Positions 45,422 to 57,635 of a DNA stretch of 64,000 nt are shown here, in pieces. Made by a program: the position numbers and the translations under genes. This DNA comes from Gambelia wislizenii (lineage: Eukaryota > Chordata > Lepidosauria > Squamata > Crotaphytidae): the NCBI GenBank assembly GCA_030847615.1, contig JAUMIR010000003.1:335239756-335303755 (forward strand), read 5' to 3'. Numbering within the stretch: the stretch's first letter is position 1; each line of letters begins with the position of its first letter. The notes under the pieces were generated by a model that did no database searches, was not told where the DNA came from, and was given only the letters and a program-made list of their open reading frames with translations.

Positions 45422-47565
45422 ATGGAGGGACAGGAATGTGAACCTGAGTCTTCCCTATCCAAACACTGTCTGTTGTGCAGGATTTATTTATTCTGTTACT
45501 CACTTTGCACTAGGCATCTGTTTTAGCATTTCATTGAAGAAACCTTCTTAATTCCTTACCTTTTCTAGACAGAGAGACCAGTAATGAAAGCAAGTAGATA
45601 CCTTCCACCACCACATGATGTGATTGTTACTCTGTGGTAGTTCAAATAAATGATGGAATGGTTGATGCAGAAGACGTGTTTGTTGGAGAAGCTAAAATAT
45701 GGGGCATGTCTAGAAAAAATATAATATGGATTGCTGCACATTGACGCAAATTCACAGCAGCGTTCATTTGTCTTCATGGTCCTTTGGCAAAATTGCTTGT
45801 ATGGAAAGTATCCATGTTTGAAGTTCACACGCAGCCATGCCTGAGAATCAACATGCTGTCCAAGAGTGAATTACTCATGTTATTATCCTCCACAAGTTGT
45901 CAACACTGCACAATATTTTTTAACTCTAAATCTAAGGTGTGCAAGTGTGACTTTCCACTTAAAAAACTGTTTGGTCGCCTCAACTCAGTGAAAAAGTGTA
46001 TGATTGGCAACATGAAACTCAAAATGGTGCTTCTGGCCAGTTCATTGCTGGCAAGCCTGCCCCACACACACACATCCGTCCAATCAGCTTTCCACTTCTG
46101 CTCTTATCCAGGAATGCGCTGCAATGCAAATCAGTTGTCCAAAAGAGCTGTAATGCGCATTTCCACATATTTTTTAAAAATCTAGGAAAAGTCAGAAAGG
46201 CTTTTCCTCTGCAGTTTTTCGAGTTTTTGTCCCCCCCCCCTTCTTCCTAATATGGTGAATCACTGGGGGGTCTCATTGGGACAAAAGGTATCCTCAAATT
46301 CTATGGGGAGTATTTTCACCATCTAGACAACCCTATGGTCTTGCCTAAAGGCAAGACAGGCATGAAGTTCTAATTGCCAAGCCCTGTTCCATTTCAACAA
46401 GCTCCCGTTGCCTTCTTATCGTAGAGCTTCTCGGTTGTGTGAATTAGTCTGTCCAGAGGCTGCATTTTTGTACCCCTTTTTTGAAAGCTGAACCATTTCA
46501 GAAGCCAAATGGCCAAGAGACCTTCACAGAGGCCATTGACATATCTTGATGGGAAGGGAACTTAATGGCTGTAGAACTGCAACAATATAGGAAGCCTCCT
46601 GTATTGTTGCACCTACTGCCTCTGACCTTTGCATGCCCTGGCCTGGATTCCCTTTGCAGCTGCTCAACAACAGCTGCAGACTGGAGGCATAGGAAGTTAT
46701 GATTTGGACCAATTTTAAGGTGTCAGAAAATATCAGGGACATGGGGCAAAAGGCCACCCAGAAGGCCACCCAGTTTTAAGAGTTTTTGCTCATCAGTACT
46801 ATTATATTTAGTAGGAATCATGTAACATTACAGACTGGACATAGTGTTTCAAAGAGACAGTGTGTTCCAGACAGTCTGTCCAGAGACCTGACCCTTGGCC
46901 CTCTTCAATGATTTCATTGCAGTAGCATTGAACTCCCTGGAAAATCTTCTGGGTCTTTGGACAATTACATATCCCCCAAGTAAAAAAACACAATACATAC
47001 CAATAAGAAAGTCATGAACAGTAGTTATGAATGGGTGCTGACAAACTACAGGCAAACGGCAACCTGGATCCATGCCTCCTACTTCAAGCAAACCTTTGAC
47101 ACTTATGCTGGTCTGTTGTAAATTGGTCTGTTGTTGAATGGGATTCAACTGCTTCAGTGCTCACTCTTTCATGTCTTAATTTTAATTGTGCTTTAAACTG
47201 TATTGGTTTTATGCTAAAATGTGTTAAAGATGTTGTTTTTAATTCTTCATTTTAGTACTGTTGGCCAACTTGAGTGGCTTTTTTAGGAGTAAGGAGTGAC
47301 ATAAATTAAACTTATAATGATCAGTAAATTAAGATAATGGTCATCTATCAAAATAAATTCTAAAATTTAACTACATTATGCGTGACCTCCTTTCACTTGT
47401 CCTGAATTTCCAGTCAACCCACTTCAGTGGCTGACTCTGGGTTCCACTTTTCTGTATCACAGCAAATATTGAACATTGTGCTTGCACGGTGTAAATCTAT
47501 ATCCATGTAGTTAAGGTTGCACTCCATCATCCTTTTTCTGAATAACAACATTGTACAACCAATTG
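45422..47565. other. Intron of STARD13, unassigned part
   Basis: No exon recognised. Around 47180-47310 there is an L2-like 3' end ending gagtgacataaattaaa. A 133-codon frame at 45784-46185 lacks any domain. Confidence 0.45.
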
Positions 47566-47800
47566 TACAGTTGTCCCTTCATATTTGCTGGGGTTTGGTT
47601 CCAGGACCCCCCATGGATACCAAAATCCAGGAATACTCAAGTCCCATTATATGCAATGGCATAGCAAAATGGTGTCCCTTATATAAGATGACAAAATCAG
47701 GGTTTGCTTTTTGGATTATTGTTTTTTTGAAGAATATTTTCAAGCCATGAATACTTAAATCCGTGGATACCAAATCCGTGGATATGGAGGGACAACTGTA
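47566..47800. mobile_element. Tigger-like MITE, copy 1
   Basis: The element 47568-47798 (231 bp) is flanked by TA on both sides. Termini cagttgtcccttcatat and atatggagggacaactg are inverted repeats. Interior phrases ggtttggttccaggacccc and aatactcaagtcccattat strongly resemble the MER2/Tigger class. Confidence 0.88.
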
Positions 47801-48589
47801 TATACTTCTAGAACTCTGTTTATGCAACTGTGAACTGAATACATATGTTACACCATGGCCAAAAAAGTCCAACTGCATGTATAAGGGAGCTTACATGCAC
47901 ATAACATTGCAGCAGGAATCCATCCTGTGTATAACATGTTTTTGGGGGAAAGGGGGAAACAGATTTCTGAATTCAAAACATAACACACATAAGCAACTTG
48001 TCCTCGCTTTGTTCTAATTGCTACTGACTATTATTTCTAGTCTCTGAATTATTCTTGCTTAGGATTTTACTCTCATTCCATTGACAGATGTAAGCAGATG
48101 GAGAGCTCTGTCTTCTCCTATTGGCATATCAAGAGGGTGTGAGAAATCCAAGCAGGCTGTATTTAATTGGATACTCTGGGGACATAAAAACAACCATTAA
48201 TCCTGTTGTTTCATTGGCACAATCTGTTTCAAAATATTGGAAGAGTCCCAGAAGATATGTCATCATCTATCTAGCTTGATATGTGGACAGCTAAATCAGT
48301 AAGCTGAAGTTTGGTCACTGACTCCATTAAAATGTACCCCTGAGTCTTCAAAGAAAGGCTGCCTTTTAATATCTAGACATTAGAACAAAATGTAAACAGG
48401 GAAACTGTTGTCATTTTTCACATATGGCGTCTTGGTGAGATCCGTTATCTGATACAGTGATACAATTTATGTTGTCTATAGCAGATCTTTGAAATATTAC
48501 TTTTCTAGACCACAGCTTCTAGGAACCCCTTTTTGTAGTTCAAAAAGTGGGATTCCCCCACCCCCAAGGAGCTCTAGAGGAGAAAATAA

Positions 48590-48807
48590 TACAGTCGTCC
48601 CTTGATATCCACAGATTTTATATCCACAGCTTGAAAATATTCTTTAAAAAATAGTAATCCAAAAAGCAAACCTTGATTTTGCCATCCTATATAAGGGACA
48701 CCATTTTGCTATGCCATTGCATATAATAGGACTTGAGTATTCACAGATTTTAGTATCCACGGGGGGTCCTGGAACCAAACCCCAGTGAATATGAAGGGAC
48801 AACTGTA
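48590..48807. mobile_element. Tigger-like MITE, copy 2 (inverted relative to copy 1)
   Basis: The element 48592-48805 (214 bp) is flanked by TA on both sides. Ends cagtcgtcccttgatatcc and atatgaagggacaactg. The interior is the reverse complement of copy 1, for example gggggtcctggaaccaaacc. The two copies form an intronic inverted pair about 0.8 kb apart. Confidence 0.88.
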
Positions 48808-49586
48808 TATGGTTCAGAGCTCTGCACACCATGGTCCTCTTGAAGGATGGAGAAAGATAATAGTGCTTTTTTGAGAGTGTCAAAAGTGGTATACCTTGAC
48901 AGAGATCTAATTGCCTGTGAGGTGCACACATGACCTTCAGTAAGTGTGTGTATGTGTTTTCAAGAAGTTTATTATTTCCAAAGGCTAAAGAACCTTTTGC
49001 CCAGGAAGGACAGTAGGAGGAAAGAGTACTGTTGCTTTCCTGCTCATTCAGTTCTCCTAAAATAGTTATCTGTCTCCAAACTTGAGTTTAGTTTTAAGAG
49101 TTATGAGTGGAATTGTGGGGGCTTTTAAGCTGTACTGTAATTGTTAAGTCCCACTAAAATCCAAGCACATTTATTCATGTTTATTGGTGTTTTTTAAGTG
49201 GAGAAATTGGTGGCACAGTTATACCTCATTGTTTATTTCCCTTTCTTTTTGATATTAGGATTTTGTACAATGTCCATCAATTTATCACATTTGAGGGGCA
49301 GAGCTTATAAAAAGATGTGGTTTCTCTTATATGAAAGCCTTTTTCTGATTAAGTTATTGGTTATCCATCTGTCAAGCCTTCAGCTGAACTACTGAATAAG
49401 CTAGGTGGCTGGATGAATTGGATTCCTGTGCAAGTCCCGTGTATGGGAGTTAGCATTACATAACCCCCCTTTTTTTTCTTTACAAGTGTTATTTAAGTTC
49501 CATCCATACAAATGAACAAGAACAAAAACATATAGAGTTAAGTCAGTTAATGAGATTCTAATGTTTGGATCTTCCTTTGCTTGTAG
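48808..49586. other. Intron of STARD13 up to the GC-donor exon
   Basis: No repeat or additional exon recognised. Confidence 0.45.
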
Positions 49587-49650
49587 ACGACTGAACACGC
49601 TGAATAAGTGCGCCTCAATGAAACTCGATGTGAACTTCCAAAGGAAAAAG
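49587..49650 (+). CDS. STARD13: STARD13 internal exon with GC donor, end of SAM domain
   Basis: This 64 nt exon follows the acceptor ttgtag (49581-49586). It encodes RLNTLNKCASMKLDVNFQRK plus a final Lys, the very conserved sequence that closes the SAM domain in DLC proteins. It must end at aag (49648-49650), because only that leaves phase 0 to join the next exon at Gly-Glu-Asp-Ser-Asp. The intron then begins GCAAGT, the consensus of a minor-class GC-AG donor. Using the nearby GT at 49655 would put a stop codon straight after the junction. The exon is therefore firm and its donor non-canonical. Confidence 0.94.
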
Positions 49651-52274
49651 GCAAGTAAACACTAATTCAGAAATGTTTGTACTTTGTGTGAGCCAAAGCT
49701 TTTAATTATCTCCTGAAATTATAGCTAGAATCAATCTCACTTTTAACTTCAAATAACATGTGAAGACTAGTTGTGGTTCATTGTATATTCAGCAGTGTTT
49801 TTATGGTGCCTGCTTTGATGTAAGTGGTACAGGTGTTTGATGTCATATTGGAAGAGGAATGGAGAAAATGATTGGCACAACTCATTGTCTTGGATCGACT
49901 GTCAAATGAAAGTTTACTCAAGAATTTTAGTACAGATTTTGCTCATGTAGTATCATAGCATTGTGTTCAAGGGAAATCTTTGACCTTGGATGGAGGTGAA
50001 ATACCCAGATTATGACTACAATGGCTCTGTGACTTCTGTCTCTCCACCCACTTTCTCCTGCCTGCTGTTATCTTTAGCTCAATTTTTTAAAAATCTGTGT
50101 TGGAGGTTTGAATCCTGTTGCATAAATACAGGTCATAGAGAGACTCTATAATAAGAGAACCATTCCCAGACTTTTCAAAATACAAGGACTTACATGCTCC
50201 ATGGTTAACATGGTACTACTCTAAGAACCTTGTCTCATTGTCTATTGTTGTGTGACTACAAGGCATGATCCCTGGTCAGATAAAAGCCCAAGCATTTTTC
50301 GCATGTGTGTGTGTGTGTGTGCTGACTTATGAAAATAAAGCTTGTCGTGTTTACAACCTCCTTGTGTAACACAGGCATTACTGTAGGCTTAAGGATTTTC
50401 AAGAAGGAATGCAGAAAATGTTATTTGATATGGAACATTTTATAACAGCGCCAACAACATTTTATTTACAAGGAACGCCTGTCCCAGGGGCACTTTCTAA
50501 TCAGTACAAACATATAGTGCAAACCATTGCTTTCAGAAACATTGTGTGTATCCGTCTCTCTCTCAAAATATTTAATTATTTTCAGTGGTTCTACAGAAGT
50601 CATAACCAGCTGGGTTGGAAGGATTGGCATGCCACCTTCCCATGTGAACCTAAAATGATACAACATCCTTTCTACATAAGTGGTACAGCCTGGCCTAATT
50701 TGAAACAAAGCCATCCCCATTCTCTTTTTTCCCCATTCACTGCAAGCAGTGATTGGTATCTCAGGGCTGTTGTCCTAAGTGGCTGGAAGCAATTAAATAT
50801 AAAGAAGGAATTCTGTTTCATAGGGTAAGTGCGATTTTCCACATTTGAGTTTCTATCATAAGGCACATCTTTTGACTCACCATCAAGATATTCCTCCTGG
50901 AGCAATCTTGGCATCAGGTACTTAAAACTATTTTTTGTTTGTTTGTTTTGGATGGAATGCCTTAGATTCTATTGGTTCTGTCCACTCAGTATAGGCTCAC
51001 TCAGAGGGACGAACTAACCCAGGAGTAGCCAAACAGAAGAACTGTGCAGCAGAAAGGGTACAAAAACAAAGGCTTCAGCTACTAGCCATTTCACAGGTCT
51101 GACCCACTTTCAGACACAAAAAGACTTACAGGCAGCGAGGTTCATCCAAAGATATCTGAAGGTCTTTATCTTCATTTTCAGTATAAGCAAACAGAGTATA
51201 TACACAAAAAACCTCGCTAACAAACTCAACAGCAATAACTCCAACATCCACCAACATTCATTTTCCACAACACTACTCCTTCCACAACACCAACACACAC
51301 ACAATGCATCTTTGGCTATATAGGAGTGTTTGATTGTCAGCCTTCTGCCTAGCCCCAGCTGTGATCAAACCCATTTCAGCTGTGCTAGTCTGTGGTCTGT
51401 TGCTCCAACATTTTTCATTTTGCACTTAAAGCTATATTACCCTGACAGGTTCATGGAAGAAAGGTATGGTGTTTCCTGCAATTTCTGCTGCCAGGGTGGC
51501 ATGAAATAGAATCTGTTGTCAGCTACAGTTTGATTTATATGATCATGTTTAGTGTCTGAGGGATAGTCCTGATTTGAAGATTGCAAGACAGACCTTTTTA
51601 TGGAAGAAATGGGCTGACTCTGGAATTTGTACTTTGGATCAATTTATTGATTCAGATTAAGAATTTCTGCCATTCTTAATCTTGCATTCTACATATCAGT
51701 TACTGATGAGTACATTCTGGCAATATTTACAGTTGCAACACTTTTGGGTAGTCTGTATATGGACCATTAGTTCTGAGTGCCTCATCAACCCCTGGCTGCA
51801 GAGCTGGCCTGTTCTTCCCATTACCATCACCAAACAGGGAGGAGTTCAGATAGGAACACTGGTCTATTGCTGCAGCTGCCACTGCAGTGGCCATTTTCTC
51901 TGCAGCTAAGAAACCAGGAATGGGGCCTGCAACATGTGACTGAAGGCCCCCTGCATGTGACCAGCCTGCCTGGCTTCTGGGAGAGCCAGGGAGATGGCAA
52001 TGGCAGCAAGGGCCAGTGTGCTGGATGGGCTCCTCTTCCAATTATGAAAACCTGACAAAGTGCTTTGGGCGTAGATGCCTAAGGAAAAAGAAGTTGTGCC
52101 ACTTCCATTTCAGGTACCAAGGCTGGGAGCTTTCTATCAACTTTGCCCCAGCTGGAGATGACAGCAGAAGCCAGCAAGCAGAGAAGGGTTAAGAAGACTG
52201 GCGAGCTTGCTGGTAGCCTTGTCTGGGCAGATCAATTGTGAAGATGGGCTCACAGCCTAGTTGAAGTAGGCTGA
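49651..52274. other. Intron of STARD13 (GC-AG), first part
   Basis: It starts GCAAGTAAAC. It contains a (gt)n run at about 50303-50321 and an unnamed repeat at 51895-52045 related to 41930-42110. The 139-codon frame at 50409-50828 is followed by gtaagt but matches no STARD13 sequence I know. Confidence 0.5.
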
Positions 52275-52487
52275 ATCCACACTACACAAATAATCCAGTT
52301 TGACACTGGATTATTTGCCATGGCTCCTTTCTATAGTATCCTGGGATTAGTAGTTCAATGAGGCACCAGCACTCTTCAGCAGAGAAGTCTAAAGACCTTG
52401 TAAAACTACAAATCCCAGGATTCAAGAGGAAGTAGCCATGGCAAATAATCCAGTGTCAAACTGGATTATTTGTGTAGTATGCATAAT
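52275..52487. mobile_element. MITE with ~48 bp inverted ends
   Basis: The ends pair over about 48 bp (cacactacacaaataatcc on the left, ggattatttgtgtagtatg on the right). The sub-terminal word aatccagtttgacactggatt is a palindrome too, so each end can fold alone. Similar in plan to 34207-34428. Target duplication uncertain. Confidence 0.8.
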
Positions 52488-53107
52488 CCCTGAAACCCTA
52501 TTTTTATTTTGTATCTTACTTCATATTTACTAGATAAGATTTCTCAGTAAACACGGAGAAGTAAACCTCCCTCTGCTACCTCTTCTTTTCAAATTTTAGT
52601 ATGTAAATTCATGTAAATAGCAACTTGCCCTTTTAACTGTTTTGATTGTGTAACTGTAAAGTAGCATAAGTCCTGGAGGCTCTGCATAATTAATTATGCT
52701 TATTTTTCATAATTATACTTACATAGCAATCTTATATTTCAGAAGAAAATGCTACTGTATTCAATAGAGCTTTTGCACTATGTAATCTCTGATTCTGTTC
52801 TCTCCACCTGGAGACAAACTATAGAAGCTTTATGAGTGGTTTTATTTCTTTCAGTTCTGCTTTATTTTTATTTTAAATCAGCATACTAAAAGCATGAGCA
52901 TAGACACATGCACAATATTGAGCCCAGTCAAAAGCACAATCACATGTAATACACAAGTCTGCATCCACACATACCACACTTGGATGAGCTGTTGAAATGC
53001 TGTATTCACATAGGAAAGCAGCCATCTTGGTTATGGCCTTAGAAGACAATTGTAGACAAATAATATGATAGGCATATGACTTGCAGGTAATTGTCGCTAT
53101 TGCATAA

Positions 53108-53345
53108 GTATGTGTGCTTGCCTTCAAGTTACCTGTCGACTTATGGTGACCCCATGGATTTCACAAGGTTTTCTTAAGCAAGGAATACTCAGTAGTGGTT
53201 TTTCCAGCTCCTTCCTCTGAAATATAGCCTACAGAACCTGGTACTCATTGATGGTCTCCCATCCAAGTATTAACCAGAGCTGACCCTGCTTAGCTTCCAA
53301 TATCAAATGAGATCTGGTGCCTTTAGGGTATTTAGGCAGGCTGCA
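53108..53345 (-). repeat. 5S-rRNA-derived SINE with Bov-B-like tail, full copy
   Basis: On the minus strand the 5S part is clear: tctcatttgatattggaagc then taagcagggtcagctctggt, and acttggatgggagacc (C box intact). The tail gtcgacaggtaacttgaagg is the reverse complement of the left edge. The best 5S-headed SINE in the window. Confidence 0.85.
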
Positions 53346-54248
53346 TAATTATAGGACTGGAAAATGTCTTTTCAGGTAGTAACTGCTATCAATGGTGCCA
53401 TCAGAATTGGACTTTAGGACAGGTATCCTAAGCGGCATTTTGCAGAATGGGCAGGAGGTTCCCCAGATGTGATAAGGTTGAGTTACCAAATTTTAATGGG
53501 AGTAAATTAATAAGTGTTACTGTCTAGAGAAGTCCCCTGCATAAAACTATTAAAACCAGAATCTAAAATTATGCAACACTGACCTCTACCTCATTTACTA
53601 ATGTGTTGTTGACAAGGCCTTTTGTTTAGAAAGCTTGGCAAAATTATATTATAAAGTATCTTCTTCAGTATCTTAGAAAGGCACCAGCCAAATAAGCTAA
53701 ATAATAGCCTTTTATTAAAGGCCAATCAAGAATTAAAGGTGTGAATCTAAGGAGACCCTGTGAGGCATTTTGGGAGAGAAGAAAAGACAAAAATATAATT
53801 CATTTGAAATCAATGGCAGTTTATATATTTTAAATGTAATCAAACTGTTAGTTTCAACCATTAAACTACAAACTCCAGTCATAATGAAGTTCCCATACAT
53901 AGAAGGTGGGAATCCTCAACTAGAATCCTCATACAGAAGGTGGGAAACCCTCTAGATGTTTTCCCTTTAAAATGGGAGGAAAAGAGGACCCAAATAATTA
54001 TTGCCCAGTCAGCCTGACATCTATACCAGGAAAGATTCTAAAGCAGATCATTAAAAAGACAGTTTGTAAGTACTTAGAAAGGGATGCCATGATCATTAAA
54101 AGTCAACATGGGTTTCTGAAAAACAAGTCATGCCAAACTAATTTTATCTCTCTCTTTTTTTTTTTTTGATAGAGTCACAAACTTGGTATCTTTGACAAGG
54201 TTCCCCATAATATTCTTGCAAACAAGCTGGTAAAATTTGGGCTAGACA

Positions 54249-55049
54249 GTGCAACTGTTAGGTGCTCAGTGCAACCGAACCCAAAGGATAGTCACCAATG
54301 GCTCCTCTTCATCCTGGAGAGAAGTGACCAGCAGGGTGCCACAGGGTTCTGTCCTGGACCCAGTGCTATTCAACATCTTTATCAATGATGGAATAGAGGG
54401 CATGCTTACCAAATTTGCAGATGACACCAAATCAGGAGGGGTAGCTAATACCCCAGAGGACAGGATCAGAATTCAAACTGACCTAAACAGATTAGAAAAC
54501 TGGGTCAAAACTAGCAAAATGAATTTCAGCAGGGAGAAATGTAGGATACTACACTTAGGCAGAAAAAAAAATGAAATGTACAGATACAGGATGAGAGACA
54601 CCTGGCCTGATAGCAGTGCATGTGAAAGGAATCTAGGAGTCTTAGTGGACCACAAATTGAACATAAGTCAGCATTGTGATGCAGCAGCTAAAAAAGCAAA
54701 TGCAATTCTAGGCTGTATCAATAGGAGTATAGTGTCTAGATTGGGGGAAGTAATAATGCAACTCTATTCTGCTTTGGTCAGACCTCTCCTTGAATACTGG
54801 GTCCAGTTCTGGGCACAACAATTCAAGAAGGATGCTGAGAAGCTGGAGTGTGTCCAGAGGAGGGCAACCAAAATGGTGAAAGGTTTGGAAACCATGCCCT
54901 ATGAGGAGTGGCTTAGGGAGCTGTGTATGTTTAGTCTGGAGAAGAGAAAGTTAACAGGTGACATGATTGACATGTTTAAATATTTGAAGGGGTGTCATAT
55001 TGAGGATGGAGAAAGCTTGTTGTCTATTGCTCCAGAGACTAGGGCATGA
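54249..55049 (+). pseudogene. CR1 reverse-transcriptase C-terminal half
   Basis: An open run of 266 codons containing the RT motif FADDTK (around residue 57) and the thumb/C-terminal sequence typical of CR1. The N-terminal part of RT lies in another frame upstream (53972-54169). No complete domain can be made, and the stop at 55047 precedes the normal ORF end. Confidence 0.88.
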
Positions 55050-55083
55050 AGCAATGGGTTCAAACTACAGGAAAAGAGATTCC

Positions 55084-55329
55084 ACCTAAAACAGTGGTTC
55101 TCAACCTGTGGGTCCCGAGATGTTGTTGGACTACAGTTCCCCGGAGCCCTCTGAGGTCTCACCTTGACAGCCAGGTGGTCCTCCCAGTCATTAGTGAGGC
55201 TGTAGGATTGAACTCACAACCTCACTAAAGACTGGGAGGACCACCTGGCTGTCAAGGTGAGACCTCAGAGGGCTCCGGGGAACTGTAGTCCAACAACACC
55301 TGGGGACCCACAGGACCACTGACCTAAAA
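55084..55329. mobile_element. Hairpin hAT-type MITE with 8 bp target duplication
   Basis: The element 55092-55321 (230 bp) is bordered by acctaaaa on both sides (55084-55091 and 55322-55329), as expected for hAT. The ends cagtggttctcaacctgtgg and its near-inverse (ccacaggaccactg) resemble the SPIN/Charlie group. The arms pair almost perfectly over about 84 bp, and the small loop also contains paired words, so almost the whole element is one hairpin. Confidence 0.9.
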
Positions 55330-55535
55330 ATTAGACAGAACTTCCTGATGGTAAGAGTTGTTTGATAGTAGAGCGTGCTGCCTCAAACTGTGGTGGAGTC
55401 TCCTTTGGAGGTTTTTAAACAGAGGCTGGATGGCCATCTGTTGGGTGTGCTCTGACTGTGTGTTCCTGCATGGCAGGGAGTTGAACTGGATGGCCCTTGT
55501 GATATTTTCTAGCTCTATGATTCTATGTATTCCCA

Positions 55536-57635
55536 GCATTCATTCAGCTATGTTGGCTATGGCTCTGCAACTTGCAGTCCAACATGATCTGGAGGATCAC
55601 ATGATTCCCATTCCTGCCTTATATTAATTTGTAGCGGGGAAAGGCCTGTAAGTGGTTCAGATAGACACAGCTGCAGTTGGAACAGCTATCTTCTGCAGCT
55701 GTGGGATCATAACCTTCATGAGGAAAAAATGGAGAGAAGCCCATTAAAATGGAACTACATTTATAGATTTTCCTGGCATTCACATCCAGCAAAGGGTTTC
55801 AAGTGAAGTTTTATTTTTCTTTTAACCAGAAGCAACATAGCTAAGTATAGAAAATTATCTCTGGGGGTTCATCCAGACTGGTTATTTGTGCTGGTTTGTG
55901 TCACACCATTGAATATTGCTTCTTGATGGTTTTGAAGCTTCCTTATCCAAATTTTAAATGCGGCACCTTATGACATGGGTTGTGACTGTGTGTGCTGGCT
56001 TGGCTAATCTCTTGCACCCTCCACATTTTGTCCACAGGAAATTGCATTTCCTATCTCGTTTTGTTACTTCACAATGCCCCTTTGCAATTTTAAAAAAAAA
56101 TTGGATAAGGGATGTGTTTTAGATAAGGGGTGTGATTTTCCCTGTCACCTCTCGTGTTCTCAAGAAGGGTGGCTGGAAAAGCAAAGCCAGCCTTGTAGAT
56201 GCTCCCTCATTGGCTTCTCCATCACTCAGCTGAGCAACCACAGCTGTGGTTGGGAGTCCAAGCAAATGGAGTAGGTGTGGCTGGAGGGACAGCGTTGATG
56301 GTCCTGGCAGAAGAGGTTTGGTATTGATAGGAGGTCTTGCCCCTGCCTAAGAGAAGGATGACTGGAGACTAAAGAGGATGGGTTGAGGGATGAAAAAGCT
56401 GGGTGGGGGGAGGAAGCATGTGCAGGTTTGTTCTTACTCTTCCATCCACCCTTCTGTGAAGCAGGGAGTTGATAGGGGGAGCATCACACCCCTCTCTTTA
56501 AATTAAAGCAAAAAGCGTTTGGAAATCAGACCTTTCTTTTACTGAATTTCTGAATTTTGGTGTTTTTGTTCTAAAGGTATAAAAATTGAAGATTAAAAAT
56601 GGTAGGGGCATTGCAGAGAAACAAAAGGAGTCCAGAAGTGAATCTGGGGACCAAATGAGGAAGGGCAAGGGGATTGGGAGCACCCCCATATTACCACAGT
56701 CCACATCAAAAGCACACCCACAAAGGATACTCCAAAGGATTTAATACTACTTCTGTATAAAATGGCCTTTTGAGTTGAAATGTTAAAGTCAGGAAAGAAG
56801 GTTTAGAAGCCTGAAACATCCTCTGATTAGCAAAAATGTTGTTTGTATTGGGTTAAAACTAAAGCAATAAATAACATTGCATCTCATAGTTTGACCCATT
56901 TGGATTAGCCTCGAGTCTTGCTGGTTGTCAATATTTCTAAGTAAATCAAAGTAGTTAACTTGTGGAACTCAAGATGTTGTGCAACTATAACTCCTGTCTT
57001 CTCTTTTCATAGTCTATTGTAGTTCAGTGAGTTGCCTACAACCACATCTAGATGAGGATTACCACATACATACATGGCAACAGGTTTATGCCTTCTCTTT
57101 GGCTAATGTAATGGTGTCATAAGTTTTCAAACAACATTTGACTTTTCAATTTTTTAGAGATAGAACTAACTGGAATGCCTTATTAATTTCCTAATAACTT
57201 ACATGTGAAAACATCATGTCACTTGACCTCATGTGATAGTGTCATTTGATTAAAATTTTTAGTATGATACATAATAGTTGTTTCATGAGTTTAATTTTAT
57301 TTCTCCCAAGTGCTTATTAAGTAAATGCCCATGAGGCTTTTCCTTGTGAACCTCCCAGGCAAGAGAGAATACATTATATACGGGTCTATTGAATGAGCTA
57401 ATGTTGAAACATATTGACTTTGTGGTGAATCAGCTCTGTTTATTTCTGCACTACAGAGTCTGTATTGGAATTTTTAAGTGAGGAAAGAAAAGTTGTATTC
57501 CAATGTAGTATTGAAATAAGAACATTGCCAACCAAGCTGTTTAACTTTTAACTGCATCACTAGAAAGAGGTACACATTCCATTTATTCCCTCCTAGTTAC
57601 ATAAACCTATTCCCTTATCTACCATGTTTCTTCAG
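55536..57635. other. Intron of STARD13, unassigned part
   Basis: A half-MITE (ending ctggaggatcacatgattcc) lies at 55535-55612. The rest, including GC-rich open frames at 56074-56274, shows no exon or repeat family. Confidence 0.45.

Larger units (their letters stand above)
53968..55535 (+). mobile_element. CR1 LINE, 5'-truncated, with nested hAT hairpin
   Basis: It covers the CR1 RT from KEDPNNYCPVSLTSIPGKIL through RVPQGSVLDPVLFNIFIN, FADDTKSGG, LGRKKNEM and SRLGEVIMQLYSALVRPLLE to EKRKLTGDMIDMFKYLKG. The 3' UTR has ttaaacagaggctggatggc and ends ctatgattctatg at about 55526. It is interrupted once, at 55084-55329, by a hAT-type element. Frame breaks near 54170 (a T-run) show it is no longer active. 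Confidence 0.92.

Noticed and set aside
50409..50828. Plus-strand open frame of 139 codons followed by gtaagt, possible extra STARD13 exon
   Set aside because: The peptide matches no part of STARD13 or other families I know, the phases of the flanking exons already fit each other, and no convincing acceptor precedes it.
57624..57635. Start codon for a short STARD13 form at 57624
   Set aside because: The ATG lies inside the splice-acceptor region; the acceptor at 57635 and the conserved upstream exons explain the frame.
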